Position numbers and translations under genes: made by a program. Below, one piece after another: positions 27,316-35,906 of a DNA stretch of 64,000 nucleotides (position 1 is the stretch's first letter; each line of letters opens with the position of its first letter). Source of the stretch: Streptomyces spinosisporus. Its GTDB lineage: Bacteria > Actinomycetota > Actinomycetes > Streptomycetales > Streptomycetaceae. Location: contig NZ_JALDAX010000001.1 of the NCBI RefSeq assembly GCF_022698145.1, positions 744,001-808,000 on the forward strand, written 5' to 3'. Under the pieces are notes generated by a model, which did not search any database, had not been told where the DNA came from, and worked only from the letters and a program-made list of their open reading frames with translations.

Positions 27316-29160
27316 GTGTCCGTGATTCCCTCTCGCCGCAGCGTACTTCGTACAGCGGCGGTCGCAGCCGCAGCCGTGCCGCTGGCCGGCGCCACCGCAG
27401 GACCCGCCTTCGCGTCGTCCTCCGCGTCCGCCGCCGGCGCGGACGGCCATGGCAGGCCCGGTCATGGCGGGTTCGGCCATGGCACGACAGACCTGGGGCC
27501 GAACGTCCTGGTCTTCGACCCGTCGATGGGTGACGCGGCGATCCAGAAGCAGATCGACGCCGTGTTCGCCGTCCAGGAGTCCAACCAGTTCGGCACCGAG
27601 CGGTACGCCTTGGCGTTCAAGCCGGGCACGTACAACGTCGAGATCAACGTCGGCTTCTACACGCACGTACTGGGCCTCGGCGCGAGCCCCGAGGACGTCG
27701 TCATCAACGGCCATGTGACCGTCGACGCCCAGTGGTTCGACGGCAACGGCACCCAGGACTTCTGGCGGGCCGCCGAGAACCTGACCATCGTCCCGCCGGA
27801 CGGGCTGGACCGCTGGGCCGTCGCCCAGGCCGCGCCCATGCGTCGGGTCCACGTCAAGGGCAACATGATCCTCATGCCGAGCCCGCCCGGCAACGGCTGG
27901 TCCAGCGGCGGCTTCCTGGTCGACAGCGTGGTGGACGGACAGATCGACTCCGGTTCACAGCAGCAGTGGCTGACCCGCAACGCCACCATCGGCAGCTGGA
28001 AGGGCGCCAACTGGAACATGGTCTTCGTCGGCGTCCAGGGCGCCCCGGCCACGTCCTTCCCGACCCCGCCCTACACGACCGTCGACCGCACCCCGATCGT
28101 CCGGGAGAAGCCGTTCCTCACGGTGGACCGCCGCGGGGCCTACGAGGTCTTCGTGCCCTCGCTGCGCCGCAACTCCACCGGCACCACCTGGGCCGGCGGC
28201 CGGACCGCAGGCCACAGCATCCCGCTGACCCGGTTCCACGTCGCCAAGCCCGGCGACTCCGCCGCGACCATCAACGCGGCGCTCGCGCACGGCAAGCACC
28301 TCCTGCTCACGCCGGGCATGTACCCGCTGTCCGAGCCGCTGAAGGTCTGCCGACCGGGCACCATCGTCCTCGGCCTCGGCCTGGCGACCCTCCAGGCCGT
28401 CGACGGCAACTCACTCATCGAGGTCGCCGACGTCGACGACGTGACCGTGGCCGGTGTGCTCCTCGAAGCGGCCTCCGCCCATTCCCCCGTACTGCTGCGC
28501 GTCGGCCACGGCCGCAACCGCAGGAGCCACGCGCACCGCCCCACCGCGCTGTTCGACATCTTCCCGCGCATCGGCGGCTCCGTCCCCGGCGGTACGGACG
28601 TCAGCATCCAGATCGACAGCAACGACGTGATCGTCGACCACGTCTGGGCCTGGCGCGCCGACCACGGCCTCGACGGCTCGGTCGGCTGGGCGGTCAACCC
28701 GGCGGGCGTCGGCTTCCTCGTCAACGGCGACCGGGTCACCACCTACGGCCTGTTCGTCGAGCACCACCAGAACTACGAGGTGCTCTGGAACGGCAACCAC
28801 GGCCGCACCTACTTCTTCCAGAACGAGCACCCCTACGACGTCCCGACCCAGTCGGCCTGGAGACACGGCGACACCAAGGGCTACGCCGCCTACAAGGTCG
28901 GCGACCACGTCACCGACCACCACGCCTGGGGCCTGGGCAGCTACGCCTTCTTCAACCTCCATGCCGACATCTACACCGACCGCGCCTACGAGGTCCCCGA
29001 CACCCCGGGCGTCACCTTCACCTCACTGATGACCGTCTGCCTCAACGACGCGGGCGGCGGCGGCATCCTGCACTGCATCAACAACACGGGCGACCCTGTG
29101 GTGAACGGCTTCGGAACCTACGACATGAAGTCGTACTCGAACGGCGTCGGCGTGGTCTGA
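27316..29160 (+). CDS. Tat-exported right-handed beta-helix protein
   Basis: A 614-residue secreted protein. The N-terminus SRRSVLRTAAV with an Ala-rich hydrophobic stretch is a twin-arginine signal; cleavage is probable after about residue 40. A His/Gly-rich segment (GHGRPGHGGFGHG) follows. The body repeats short strands (FKPGTYNVEINVGFYTHV and VINGHVTVD), typical of pectate-lyase or GH55-like beta helices. Similar proteins are loosely annotated as coagulation factor 5/8-type or adenylyl cyclase, with no reaction proven. GTG 27316 has GGGAGAG upstream. The LacI-like operator in front points to polysaccharide metabolism. Confidence 0.75.
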   Translation: MSVIPSRRSVLRTAAVAAAAVPLAGATAGPAFASSSASAAGADGHGRPGHGGFGHGTTDLGPNVLVFDPSMGDAAIQKQIDAVFAVQESNQFGTERYALAFKPGTYNVEINVGFYTHVLGLGASPEDVVINGHVTVDAQWFDGNGTQDFWRAAENLTIVPPDGLDRWAVAQAAPMRRVHVKGNMILMPSPPGNGWSSGGFLVDSVVDGQIDSGSQQQWLTRNATIGSWKGANWNMVFVGVQGAPATSFPTPPYTTVDRTPIVREKPFLTVDRRGAYEVFVPSLRRNSTGTTWAGGRTAGHSIPLTRFHVAKPGDSAATINAALAHGKHLLLTPGMYPLSEPLKVCRPGTIVLGLGLATLQAVDGNSLIEVADVDDVTVAGVLLEAASAHSPVLLRVGHGRNRRSHAHRPTALFDIFPRIGGSVPGGTDVSIQIDSNDVIVDHVWAWRADHGLDGSVGWAVNPAGVGFLVNGDRVTTYGLFVEHHQNYEVLWNGNHGRTYFFQNEHPYDVPTQSAWRHGDTKGYAAYKVGDHVTDHHAWGLGSYAFFNLHADIYTDRAYEVPDTPGVTFTSLMTVCLNDAGGGGILHCINNTGDPVVNGFGTYDMKSYSNGVGVV

Positions 29161-29187
29161 CCTGCGCCGCAGGCAGGGACGGTCACA

Positions 29188-29233
29188 CCGCTCTCGGAGC
29201 CCGGTGCTGCGTCGCACCGGGCTCCGAGAGCGG
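29188..29233. terminator. Perfect 20-bp hairpin terminator
   Basis: Arms at 29188-29207 and 29214-29233 pair perfectly around the 6-base loop TGCGTC, between convergent genes ending at 29160 and 29261. It probably serves both directions. Confidence 0.9.
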
Positions 29234-29260
29234 CCGGTGGGGTCCGTTGCCGGCTGGACG

Positions 29261-29653
29261 TCAGCAGTCCCTGAACTCCGGTGACTGGTTCAGCACTTGC
29301 GACCGCACCGACGTGAAGCGGCCGTACGTCTGTCCGCCTCGCGCCCCGGGTCGGAAGGCCGCCACCCGGTGGCAGTTCTGGAAGGCCAGTTCGATGTCGA
29401 AGTGGCGTTCGAGGCTGGTGCGAATGGCGTCGCTGGCGAGGGCGCGCAGCAGCTGGCCGCGTTCCTGTTCCGAGGGCGGAGGGGTCTGGTTGTCGGCGAA
29501 CTCGGCTGCTCCGCTGCGGAGTTCGGTGGTCAGGGAGGCGATGAGGTCGTAGGCGTAGGGGAGGGACGTACGGACCGTGTCCACGAAGTCCTCTTCGCGG
29601 ATGTCGCCCTGCTCGGCTTCGGCGAGGAGCTTCGGGGAGACGTCGAGAGACAT
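29261..29653 (-). CDS. SCO5389 family protein
   Basis: A 130-residue protein that starts MSLDVSPKLL at ATG 29653, with AGGAGA eight bases upstream. It shows the conserved family stretches FVDTVRTSLPYA, EFADNQTPPP, RALASDAIR, LAFQNCHRVA and VLNQSPE. The function of this Streptomyces-type family is unknown. It lies 46 bases downstream of the MinD/CooC-like ATPase gene on the same strand and probably shares its transcript; in S. coelicolor the homologues (SCO5389/SCO5388) are neighbours, as I recall. A longer in-frame ORF upstream is not needed. Confidence 0.88.
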   Translation of the reverse strand: MSLDVSPKLLAEAEQGDIREEDFVDTVRTSLPYAYDLIASLTTELRSGAAEFADNQTPPPSEQERGQLLRALASDAIRTSLERHFDIELAFQNCHRVAAFRPGARGGQTYGRFTSVRSQVLNQSPEFRDC

Positions 29654-29699
29654 GGGGGAATTTCTCCTGTTGAGTTCGCGGGTTGAGTGCATGAATGGG

Positions 29700-30689
29700 T
29701 CAGTGCGCTGAATTCGGTGTCAGGTCAGTCCCGGGCAGTCGACCCGGGACGAAGTCCGGGTCCACCTGCTTCGCCAGATCCTGGCCGGTCGCCTTGTCCG
29801 CCCATGCGCGGGCGTTGCGCAGGTGGAACTCGACGGCATGGCGGTGGAGCGTGGGCCAGTCCCTGGGGCGGGAGTCGACCGTTTCGCGCAGGATGCTCAG
29901 GGCGTGGCGGTTGTGCGGTTCCAGTGAGTCGAGGGCGTCCGACTCGGCTTTCGTACGGCCCTGCTCCGCCGCCCGGACCCAGGGTGACTGGACCAGATGG
30001 GTCAACAGGTCGTCGCCCACCTGCTCCTTGAGGAACAGCAGGTCGTCCTCGCCGGTCACCTTGTTGCCGACGACGGCGAGACGGATGCCGAACTCCCGTG
30101 CGTGGTCGCGGTATTGGCGGTAGACCGAGACGCCCTTGCGGGTCGGCTCCGCCACCAGGAACGTGATGTCGAAGCGGGTGAACAGGCCCGACGCGAACGC
30201 GTCCGCGCCTGCCGTCATGTCGACGACGACGTACTCGCCGGGGCCGTCCACGAGGTGGTTCAGGTAGAGCTCCACCCCACCGAGCTTGGAGTGGTAGCAG
30301 GCCACGCCCAGATCGCTCTCGTCGAACGCGCCCGTCGCCATCAGCGGTACGTCGCCCACGCGGCGGACGTGCCGTGTGTGCAGTTCGTCGTCGCCGAGCA
30401 GCCGCAGGAGGCGTGAGCCGCGGCCGGGTGGCGTTGTCTTGATCATCGCCTCGGGCGAGGCGATGCGTGGGTTGGTGCCCCTCAGAAGGGTCTTGATCTC
30501 GGCGAGATGGGCTCCCAGGGGCGGTGCGTCCAAGGGGTCGTCGTCCGGGCCCAGTGCCTCGGCCAGGTGCTGGTTGATGTCGCCGTCGATGGCGAGGACC
30601 GGCGCGCCGGAGCGGGCCAGATGGCGGGAGAAGAGTGCCGACAGCGTGGTCTTGCCGCTGCCGCCCTTGCCGACGAACGCGACCCGCAT
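29700..30689 (-). CDS. CooC/MinD-like P-loop ATPase
   Basis: A 329-residue SIMIBI-class ATPase. The N-terminus MRVAFVGKGGSGKTTLSALF carries the deviant Walker A motif GKGGSGKT, and VLAIDGDINQHLAEAL follows. YVVVDMTAGADAFASGLF is the Walker B/switch region and VGNKV the later nucleotide-specificity segment. CooC-type members insert metals into enzymes, but the partner here is unknown. The start is ATG 30689; a GTG one codon upstream is possible. The gene sits directly behind a Zur-box-like palindrome, so zinc-dependent expression is plausible, and it forms an operon with the SCO5389-family gene. Confidence 0.85.
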   Translation of the reverse strand: MRVAFVGKGGSGKTTLSALFSRHLARSGAPVLAIDGDINQHLAEALGPDDDPLDAPPLGAHLAEIKTLLRGTNPRIASPEAMIKTTPPGRGSRLLRLLGDDELHTRHVRRVGDVPLMATGAFDESDLGVACYHSKLGGVELYLNHLVDGPGEYVVVDMTAGADAFASGLFTRFDITFLVAEPTRKGVSVYRQYRDHAREFGIRLAVVGNKVTGEDDLLFLKEQVGDDLLTHLVQSPWVRAAEQGRTKAESDALDSLEPHNRHALSILRETVDSRPRDWPTLHRHAVEFHLRNARAWADKATGQDLAKQVDPDFVPGRLPGTDLTPNSAH

Positions 30690-30714
30690 CACCGGGTCCG
30701 GGTCGGGCTGGTTT

Positions 30715-30729
30715 TGAAAATGAATGTCA
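30715..30729. promoter_or_regulatory. Zur-box-like operator
   Basis: TGAAAATGAATGTCA has the 7-1-7 layout of actinobacterial Zur boxes (consensus TGAAAATGATTTTCA); five of seven arm positions are symmetrical. It is 26 bases upstream of the CooC-like gene and 72 bases upstream of the divergent GNAT gene. Confidence 0.5.
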
Positions 30730-30800
30730 TGTGGCTAAGTTCTAGACAGCCCCCGATGCTCTGTCAAATCAGCCTGGACCACGTCGATAGGGTCGCCGAC

Positions 30801-31238
30801 ATGAAGATCGAGATCGAGGTCGCGCGGCACGCGGGCCGGGAAGTCGTCGACGCCTTCGGGCGGTTGCTGCCGCAGTTGTCCACAACAGCGAAGCCGCTCG
30901 ACGTCGAAGCGGTGCGGCGAATTCTGGCGTGCGACGCGAACACCGTGCTGCTCGCCCGGGCCGAGCGGGAAATCGTCGGGACGCTGACCCTTGTCATGGT
31001 CCCCGTGCCGTCCGGGCTGCGGGCCCGGATCGAGGACGTCGTGGTCGATGAGGGGGCGCGGGGGCATGGGATTGCCGGGCGGTTGATCGAGGAGGCCGTA
31101 CGGGTTGCGCGGGAGGGCGGGGCCAGGACGGTGGACCTCACGTCCCGGCCGGACCGTCTGGCCGCCAACCGACTCTATGAGCGGCTCGGGTTCGCGGTGC
31201 GGGAGTCGACCGTGTATCGGATGACCGTGGAGGGCTGA
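30801..31238 (+). CDS. GNAT-family N-acetyltransferase
   Basis: A 145-residue single-domain acetyltransferase from ATG 30801. The acetyl-CoA binding motif A is seen in IEDVVVDEGARGHGIAGRLI (residues about 75-94), and the C-terminal part ends with NRLYERLGFAVRES, typical of motif B. The substrate cannot be told. It is divergent from the CooC-like operon across the Zur-like site, and convergent with the CDP-alcohol phosphotransferase gene 25 bases away. Confidence 0.9.
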   Translation: MKIEIEVARHAGREVVDAFGRLLPQLSTTAKPLDVEAVRRILACDANTVLLARAEREIVGTLTLVMVPVPSGLRARIEDVVVDEGARGHGIAGRLIEEAVRVAREGGARTVDLTSRPDRLAANRLYERLGFAVRESTVYRMTVEG

Positions 31239-31263
31239 ACCGCGGCTGCACTGCCTGCCTGTC

Positions 31264-32040
31264 TCAGGACGCCACCCTCTGCGCCTCCACCGCCATCTCC
31301 AGCATCTCCTCCACCTCGCCGTCCTGGACGTGCGACGTCCGCCGCAGCCACAGGATGTCCCGGCCGAAGGACCAGATCAGGGAGCCGAGGGACACGGCGA
31401 CGACGCCGAAGGACAGGGGGTGGGGCAGGTAGCCCGAGGCGGCCAGGAGCAGGCAGATGCCCTGCATCGCGGCGACCGTCTTGCGGGCCATGCTCGGGGG
31501 GAGCTCGGCGTTCAGCCACGGCCAGAGGCGGGCCGCGGCGACGAAGACGTAGCGCATGGCGCCGATGAGGAGGACCCAGGGGCCGAGCGACATCGACACG
31601 TAGACGCTGAGGACGAGGATCAGGAACGCGTCGACCTCCATGTCGAAGCGGGCGCCCAGGGGAGTCGACGTGCCGGTGGCGCGGGCCACCTTGCCGTCCA
31701 CGCCGTCCAGGATCAGGGCGACCGCCGTCAGGCCCACGAAGAGGGTGACCGGCGGGGAGCTCTGGAAGGAGTCCGCCACGAGGGCCGTCACTCCGCCGAC
31801 CAAAGTCGCCCGGCCGAGTGTCACCCGATTGGCGGGGCCGAAGGAGCGCAGCCGGGAGCGGTGCAATGCTCGGGAGAGCACCGCCCAGCTGGCCACGGCG
31901 AAGGCGAGGCCGGTCAGCCAGCCCGCCGGCCCCATGCCGATCGCCGTGCCGAGCAGGGCCAGCAACAGGATCTGAACGCCCGCTCCCACAGCGGTCTCCT
32001 GCTGGACCAGCCTTGCGTCGTAAGTGTTGTTCAGGGCCAC
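31264..32040 (-). CDS. CDP-alcohol phosphatidyltransferase family membrane protein
   Basis: A 258-residue integral membrane enzyme. The family signature DG-x2-DGKVAR-x8-G-x3-D-x3-D is present as DGVDGKVARATGTSTPLG followed by ARFDMEVD. About six hydrophobic segments flank it. GTG 32040 is preceded by GGAGGG, and an upstream in-frame ATG at 32103 is less likely. Family members transfer a phospho-alcohol from a CDP-alcohol to an acceptor to make phospholipid head groups. It is divergent from the oxidoreductase gene (108 bases), at the edge of the pterin/GTP-cyclohydrolase cluster, so it may prepare a lipid-linked version of the product. Confidence 0.85.
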   Translation of the reverse strand: MALNNTYDARLVQQETAVGAGVQILLLALLGTAIGMGPAGWLTGLAFAVASWAVLSRALHRSRLRSFGPANRVTLGRATLVGGVTALVADSFQSSPPVTLFVGLTAVALILDGVDGKVARATGTSTPLGARFDMEVDAFLILVLSVYVSMSLGPWVLLIGAMRYVFVAAARLWPWLNAELPPSMARKTVAAMQGICLLLAASGYLPHPLSFGVVAVSLGSLIWSFGRDILWLRRTSHVQDGEVEEMLEMAVEAQRVAS

Positions 32041-32148
32041 CGCACACCCTCCGGCCGTATGACAGAGTCGATCAACGCCGCGTACTGTGCGCGGCCTGTG
32101 CACACCTCGGTACGTGAACTGCTTCCCGATCGTTCAGGAGGACGCCCG

Positions 32149-33129
32149 ATGAACCGCATAGCAGGAGCGTTCTGGCTCAGTCGTCCCGGTCTGGGCGAGA
32201 TCCGGACCGCCGACCTGCCGGAACCCGGTGACGGCGAGGTGCAGGTGCGGACCGTGTACTCGGGCATCAGCCGTGGCACGGAGACACTGGTGTTCCGCGG
32301 TGGCGTCCCGGAGAACCAGTACGCGGCCATGCGGGCGCCCTTTCAGGAGGGCGAGTTCCCGGCTCCCGTGAAGTACGGCTACCTCAATGTGGGGGTGGTG
32401 GAGGAGGGGGTGGAGGAGCTGGTGGGACGGACGGTTTTCTGTCTGTACCCGCATCAGACTCGGTACGTCGTCCCGGCCGCCGCCGTCACCGTCGTACCGG
32501 ACACCGTGCCCGCCGAACGGGCCGTCCTCGCCGGCACCGTCGAGACCGCCGTGAACGCCCTGTGGGACGCCGCGCCGCTGATCGGCGACCGGATCAGCGT
32601 GGTCGGCGGCGGCATGGTCGGCTGCTCGGTCGCCGCCCTGCTGGCCCGCTTCCCCGGCGTACGTGTGCAGCTCGTCGACGCCGATCCGGGGCGCGCCAAG
32701 ATCGCCCAGGCCCTCGGTGTCGACTTCGCGCTGCCCGCGGACGCGCTCGGCGAACGCGATCTCGTCGTGCACGCCAGCGCCACCGAACAGGGCCTGTCCC
32801 GCGCCCTGGAACTCCTGGCCGCAGAGGGAACCGTCGTCGAGCTGAGCTGGTACGGCGACCGCAGGGTCAGCCTCCCGCTCGGCGAGGCCTTCCACTCCCG
32901 GCGGCTGACCATCCGCAGCAGCCAGGTCGGCACCGTCTCCCCGGCCCGCGCGAGCCGCAGCTACGCCGACCGGCTCGCCCTCGCCCTCGACCTGCTCGCC
33001 GATCCGGCGCTCGACGCACTCATCACAGGGGAAAGCGCGTTCGACGAGCTGCCGGAGATCATGCCGAAACTGGCCTCGGGCGACATTCCCGCCCTGTGCC
33101 ACCGTGTCAGGTACACCGAGAGGGCCTGA
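32149..33129 (+). CDS. MDR-type dehydrogenase, zinc-ligand-free (BchC-like)
   Basis: A 326-residue medium-chain dehydrogenase. ATG 32149 has a perfect AGGAGG upstream. In place of the catalytic-zinc motif the N-terminal domain has SGISRGTETLVFRGG, so catalysis would be zinc-independent, as in BchC-like proteins. A Rossmann fold follows with VVGGGMVGCSVAALLA (about 153-168) and an Asp-containing beta-2 (QLVDAD), suggesting NAD(H). It opens a run of plus-strand genes: PTPS-like, glycosyltransferase, methyltransferase and membrane protein. It probably oxidises or reduces a hydroxyl on the cluster's product. Confidence 0.85.
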   Translation: MNRIAGAFWLSRPGLGEIRTADLPEPGDGEVQVRTVYSGISRGTETLVFRGGVPENQYAAMRAPFQEGEFPAPVKYGYLNVGVVEEGVEELVGRTVFCLYPHQTRYVVPAAAVTVVPDTVPAERAVLAGTVETAVNALWDAAPLIGDRISVVGGGMVGCSVAALLARFPGVRVQLVDADPGRAKIAQALGVDFALPADALGERDLVVHASATEQGLSRALELLAAEGTVVELSWYGDRRVSLPLGEAFHSRRLTIRSSQVGTVSPARASRSYADRLALALDLLADPALDALITGESAFDELPEIMPKLASGDIPALCHRVRYTERA

Positions 33130-33244
33130 CCTGAGAAAAGAGTGAGAGTGGACTGAACGCGGGAACGTGAAGAGCCGTATTAAGGGCATCCCCCGGCAGG
33201 GATCAGCCGAGGGACCAGACGCGCCGCACCTGGAGGGTCGTCCG

Positions 33245-33643
33245 TTGTTCAGTGTCACCGTCCGCGATCACATCATGATCGCCCACAGCTTCCGCGGCGA
33301 GGTCTTCGGGCCCGCGCAGCGCCTGCACGGAGCCACGTTCCTGGTGGACGCCACGTTCCGGCGCGAGCAGCTGGACGACGACAACATCGTCGTCGACATC
33401 GGCCTGGCCACGCAGGAGCTCGGCGCCGTGGTCAGCGAGCTGAACTACAGAAACCTCGACGACGAGCCGGACTTCGCCGGAATCAACACCTCCACGGAGT
33501 TCCTCGCGAAGGTCATCGCCGACCGGCTCGCCGAGCGGATCGAGAAGGGCGCGATGGGCGAGGGCGCCAAGGGCATCGCGCAACTCTCCGTGACCCTGCA
33601 CGAGTCGCACGTCGCCTGGGCGAGTTACGAGCGTGCCCTGTGA
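33245..33643 (+). CDS. Diverged 6-pyruvoyl-tetrahydropterin synthase/QueD-like protein
   Basis: A 132-residue T-fold protein from TTG 33245, chosen because GGAGGG lies seven bases upstream and the length then fits the family; an upstream GTG at 33167 adds an unlike segment. Family landmarks are IAHSF (His14), [12 protein letters not shown] and the C-terminal Glu in LHESHVAW. Two usual active-site residues are changed: the HGH zinc ligands read His28-Gly-Ala, and the LDH catalytic region reads LNY. It may therefore catalyse a different step or use another metal set. The stop overlaps the glycosyltransferase start (GTGA). The likely substrate is a GTP-derived pterin or deazapurine precursor, given the GTP cyclohydrolase gene nearby. 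Confidence 0.82.
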   Translation: MFSVTVRDHIMIAHSFRGEVFGPAQRLHGATFLVDATFRREQLDDDNIVVDIGLATQELGAVVSELNYRNLDDEPDFAGINTSTEFLAKVIADRLAERIEKGAMGEGAKGIAQLSVTLHESHVAWASYERAL

Positions 33644-34872
33644 CCCACATGACCCTGGAAAAGACGCAGATGACGCAGATGACGGAGACGACGGTGAAGA
33701 CGGAGCGGCCGGGGCTCGGCTATGTGCCCGTCCAGCACTCCGTCCCCGTCCTGAAGAACGCCGAGATCATCCCCATGTCCCTGCGCTCCGTGCACTTCGT
33801 CATGCCGGGCGGTGTCGACGACCCGGCAGCCCCGAGCGGCGGCAACGCCTACGACCGGCGCGTGAGCCTGGATCTGCCCGGCTTCGGCTGGCAGGTCCAC
33901 AAGCACGCCGTGGCCGGCCGGTGGCCCCGGCCTACGGCCGCGGACCGGGCCGAACTCGCCCGTACGCTCCGTGAGTTGCCGGACGGCTCGGTCGTCCTGC
34001 TGGACGGCATCGTCGCCTGCGCCGTCCCCGAGGTCGTCGTACCGGAGACCGACCGGCTGCACCTCGCGGTCCTGGTGCACCTCCCGCTCGGCGACGAGAC
34101 CGGCCTCGAACCCGCGCTCGCCGCCGAACTGGACGCCAAGGAACGCGACGTCCTGCGCGCCGTGCCCGCCGTGATCGCCACCAGCGACTGGGCCGTACGC
34201 CGCCTCGTCTCGCACCACGGCCTCGCCCCCGAGCGGGTCCATGTCGCCGCCCCCGGCGCCGACATCGCGCCGCTGGCCTCCGGCACCGACGGGGTCTCCC
34301 GGCTGCTCTGCGTCGCCGCGGTGACCCCGCGCAAGGGGCAGCACCGGCTGGTGCAGGCGCTGGCCGCGGCGGCCGACCTGCCGTGGAGCTGCGTCTGCGT
34401 CGGCGGACTCGGTCACGACCCGGAGTACGTCGCCCATCTGCGGCAGCTCATCAAGGAGCACGGTCTTCAGGACCGCATCGAACTGGCCGGCCCACGGTCC
34501 GGTGCCGAGCTCGACGCCAGCTACGCCACCGCCGACCTGATGGTCCTCACCTCGTACGCCGAGACCTACGGCATGGCGGTGACGGAGGCCCTCGCGCGCG
34601 GCATCCCGGTGCTGGCCACGGATGTCGGCGGTCTCCCCGAGGCGGTCGGACGCGCCCCCGACGGCGGCGTCCCCGGCATCCTCGTCCCGCCGGAGGACCC
34701 CGCCGCCCTCGCCGCCGAACTGCGCGGCTGGTTCGGCGAGGCCGATGTACGACGCCGGCTGAAGGCCGCCGCCCGGGGCCGACGGGCCGCCCTGGACGGG
34801 TGGGCGACCACGGCCCGCAGCCTTGCCGGAGTACTGGGCCGGCTGCCGAGCGAACCCAGGAGGGCGGCATGA
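33640..34872 (+). CDS. GT4-family glycosyltransferase
   Basis: A 410-residue GT-B glycosyltransferase. The C-terminal domain has the donor-binding segments [20 protein letters not shown] and [14 protein letters not shown], the latter with the E-x7-E motif, and ends in a typical VGGLPEAV stretch. The first 25 residues are Thr/Met-rich and may not be translated from GTG 33640; an ATG at 33649 is possible. It overlaps the upstream PTPS-like gene (GTGA) and the downstream methyltransferase gene (ATGA). It presumably adds a sugar to the cluster's product or to a lipid carrier. Confidence 0.9.
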   Translation: MTHMTLEKTQMTQMTETTVKTERPGLGYVPVQHSVPVLKNAEIIPMSLRSVHFVMPGGVDDPAAPSGGNAYDRRVSLDLPGFGWQVHKHAVAGRWPRPTAADRAELARTLRELPDGSVVLLDGIVACAVPEVVVPETDRLHLAVLVHLPLGDETGLEPALAAELDAKERDVLRAVPAVIATSDWAVRRLVSHHGLAPERVHVAAPGADIAPLASGTDGVSRLLCVAAVTPRKGQHRLVQALAAAADLPWSCVCVGGLGHDPEYVAHLRQLIKEHGLQDRIELAGPRSGAELDASYATADLMVLTSYAETYGMAVTEALARGIPVLATDVGGLPEAVGRAPDGGVPGILVPPEDPAALAAELRGWFGEADVRRRLKAAARGRRAALDGWATTARSLAGVLGRLPSEPRRAA

Positions 34873-35906
34873 ACAAGGCGGCAGAGATCGGTGAGAAGAT
34901 CCCGGCCCAACCCGGGCCCCGCGACGAGCGTGCAGCGGCAAACTCCATGACTCCGGACTCCGTGATTCCCGGCGCAGGGCCCAGTCCTCGCCGAGGCGAG
35001 ACTTCCCGCCCGGACGCCCCGGCTTCCCGCCCCGGCGAGCGCGCCACCGTACGACTCCGGGACACCGGGGACGAGGAGCCGCCGCGCTACGCCCCCGAGT
35101 GGCTGGAGCTGCGCGAGCCCGCCGACGCCGGCGCGCGGGCGAACGATCTGCTCGACCCGCTGCGGATCCGGCTGGCCAACCTGCCCGGCAAGGGCGGGAT
35201 CGTCATCCACGACCTGGGGTGCGGCACCGGCTCGATGGGCCGCTGGCTCGCGCCCCGGCTGGACGGCGCCCAGCACTGGGTCCTGCACGACCGCGACCCC
35301 TATCTGCTGCACTTCGCGGCCGTCGCCTCCCCGCGCTCCGCCGCCGACGGCAGCCGGGTCACCGTGGAGACCCGGCGGGGCGACGTCGCCCGGCTCACCC
35401 CGGACGCCCTGCGCGGCGCCGCGCTGGCGACCGCCTCCGCGCTCCTCGACGTCCTCACCCGCGAGGAGATCGAGACCCTCGCCGACGCCTGCACCGGAGC
35501 CGGTTGCCCCGCCCTGCTGACGCTGTCGGTGGCCGGGCGCGTCGAGTTCGGCCCGCCCCACCCGATGGACGAGGAGATCACCGAGGCGTTCAACGCCCAC
35601 CAGCGCCGCGACGGACTGCTCGGCCCGGACTCGGTGACCGTGGCGTGCGAGGCGTTCTCGGAGCGTGGGGCGACGGTGCGGCTCAACCCGAGCCCCTGGC
35701 GGCTCGGTCCCGACCAGGCGGAGCTGACGGCGCAGTGGCTGCGCGGCTGGGTCGGCGCGGCCGTAGAGCAGGAACCCGGGCTGAAGGCTCGTGCAGAAAA
35801 GTATCTGCAGGAGCGGCTGGCCGCCTGCGAGGCGGGCGACCTGCACGTCACCGTCCACCACACCGACCTGCTCGCGCTCTCCCGGCCGACGGGCGGCGCC
35901 TCATGA
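34869..35906 (+). CDS. SAM-dependent methyltransferase
   Basis: A 345-residue protein. Motif I is VIHDLGCGTGSMGRWLAP (about 114-131), then an acidic residue in LHDRDP, and a central TASALLDVLTREE, where Asp-Val-Leu occupies the motif IV position. The first 80 residues are Pro/Arg/Ala-rich and likely disordered. Both ends overlap neighbours by four bases, so it is coupled to the glycosyltransferase and the membrane protein. The methyl acceptor is unknown. Confidence 0.85.
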   Translation: MNKAAEIGEKIPAQPGPRDERAAANSMTPDSVIPGAGPSPRRGETSRPDAPASRPGERATVRLRDTGDEEPPRYAPEWLELREPADAGARANDLLDPLRIRLANLPGKGGIVIHDLGCGTGSMGRWLAPRLDGAQHWVLHDRDPYLLHFAAVASPRSAADGSRVTVETRRGDVARLTPDALRGAALATASALLDVLTREEIETLADACTGAGCPALLTLSVAGRVEFGPPHPMDEEITEAFNAHQRRDGLLGPDSVTVACEAFSERGATVRLNPSPWRLGPDQAELTAQWLRGWVGAAVEQEPGLKARAEKYLQERLAACEAGDLHVTVHHTDLLALSRPTGGAS

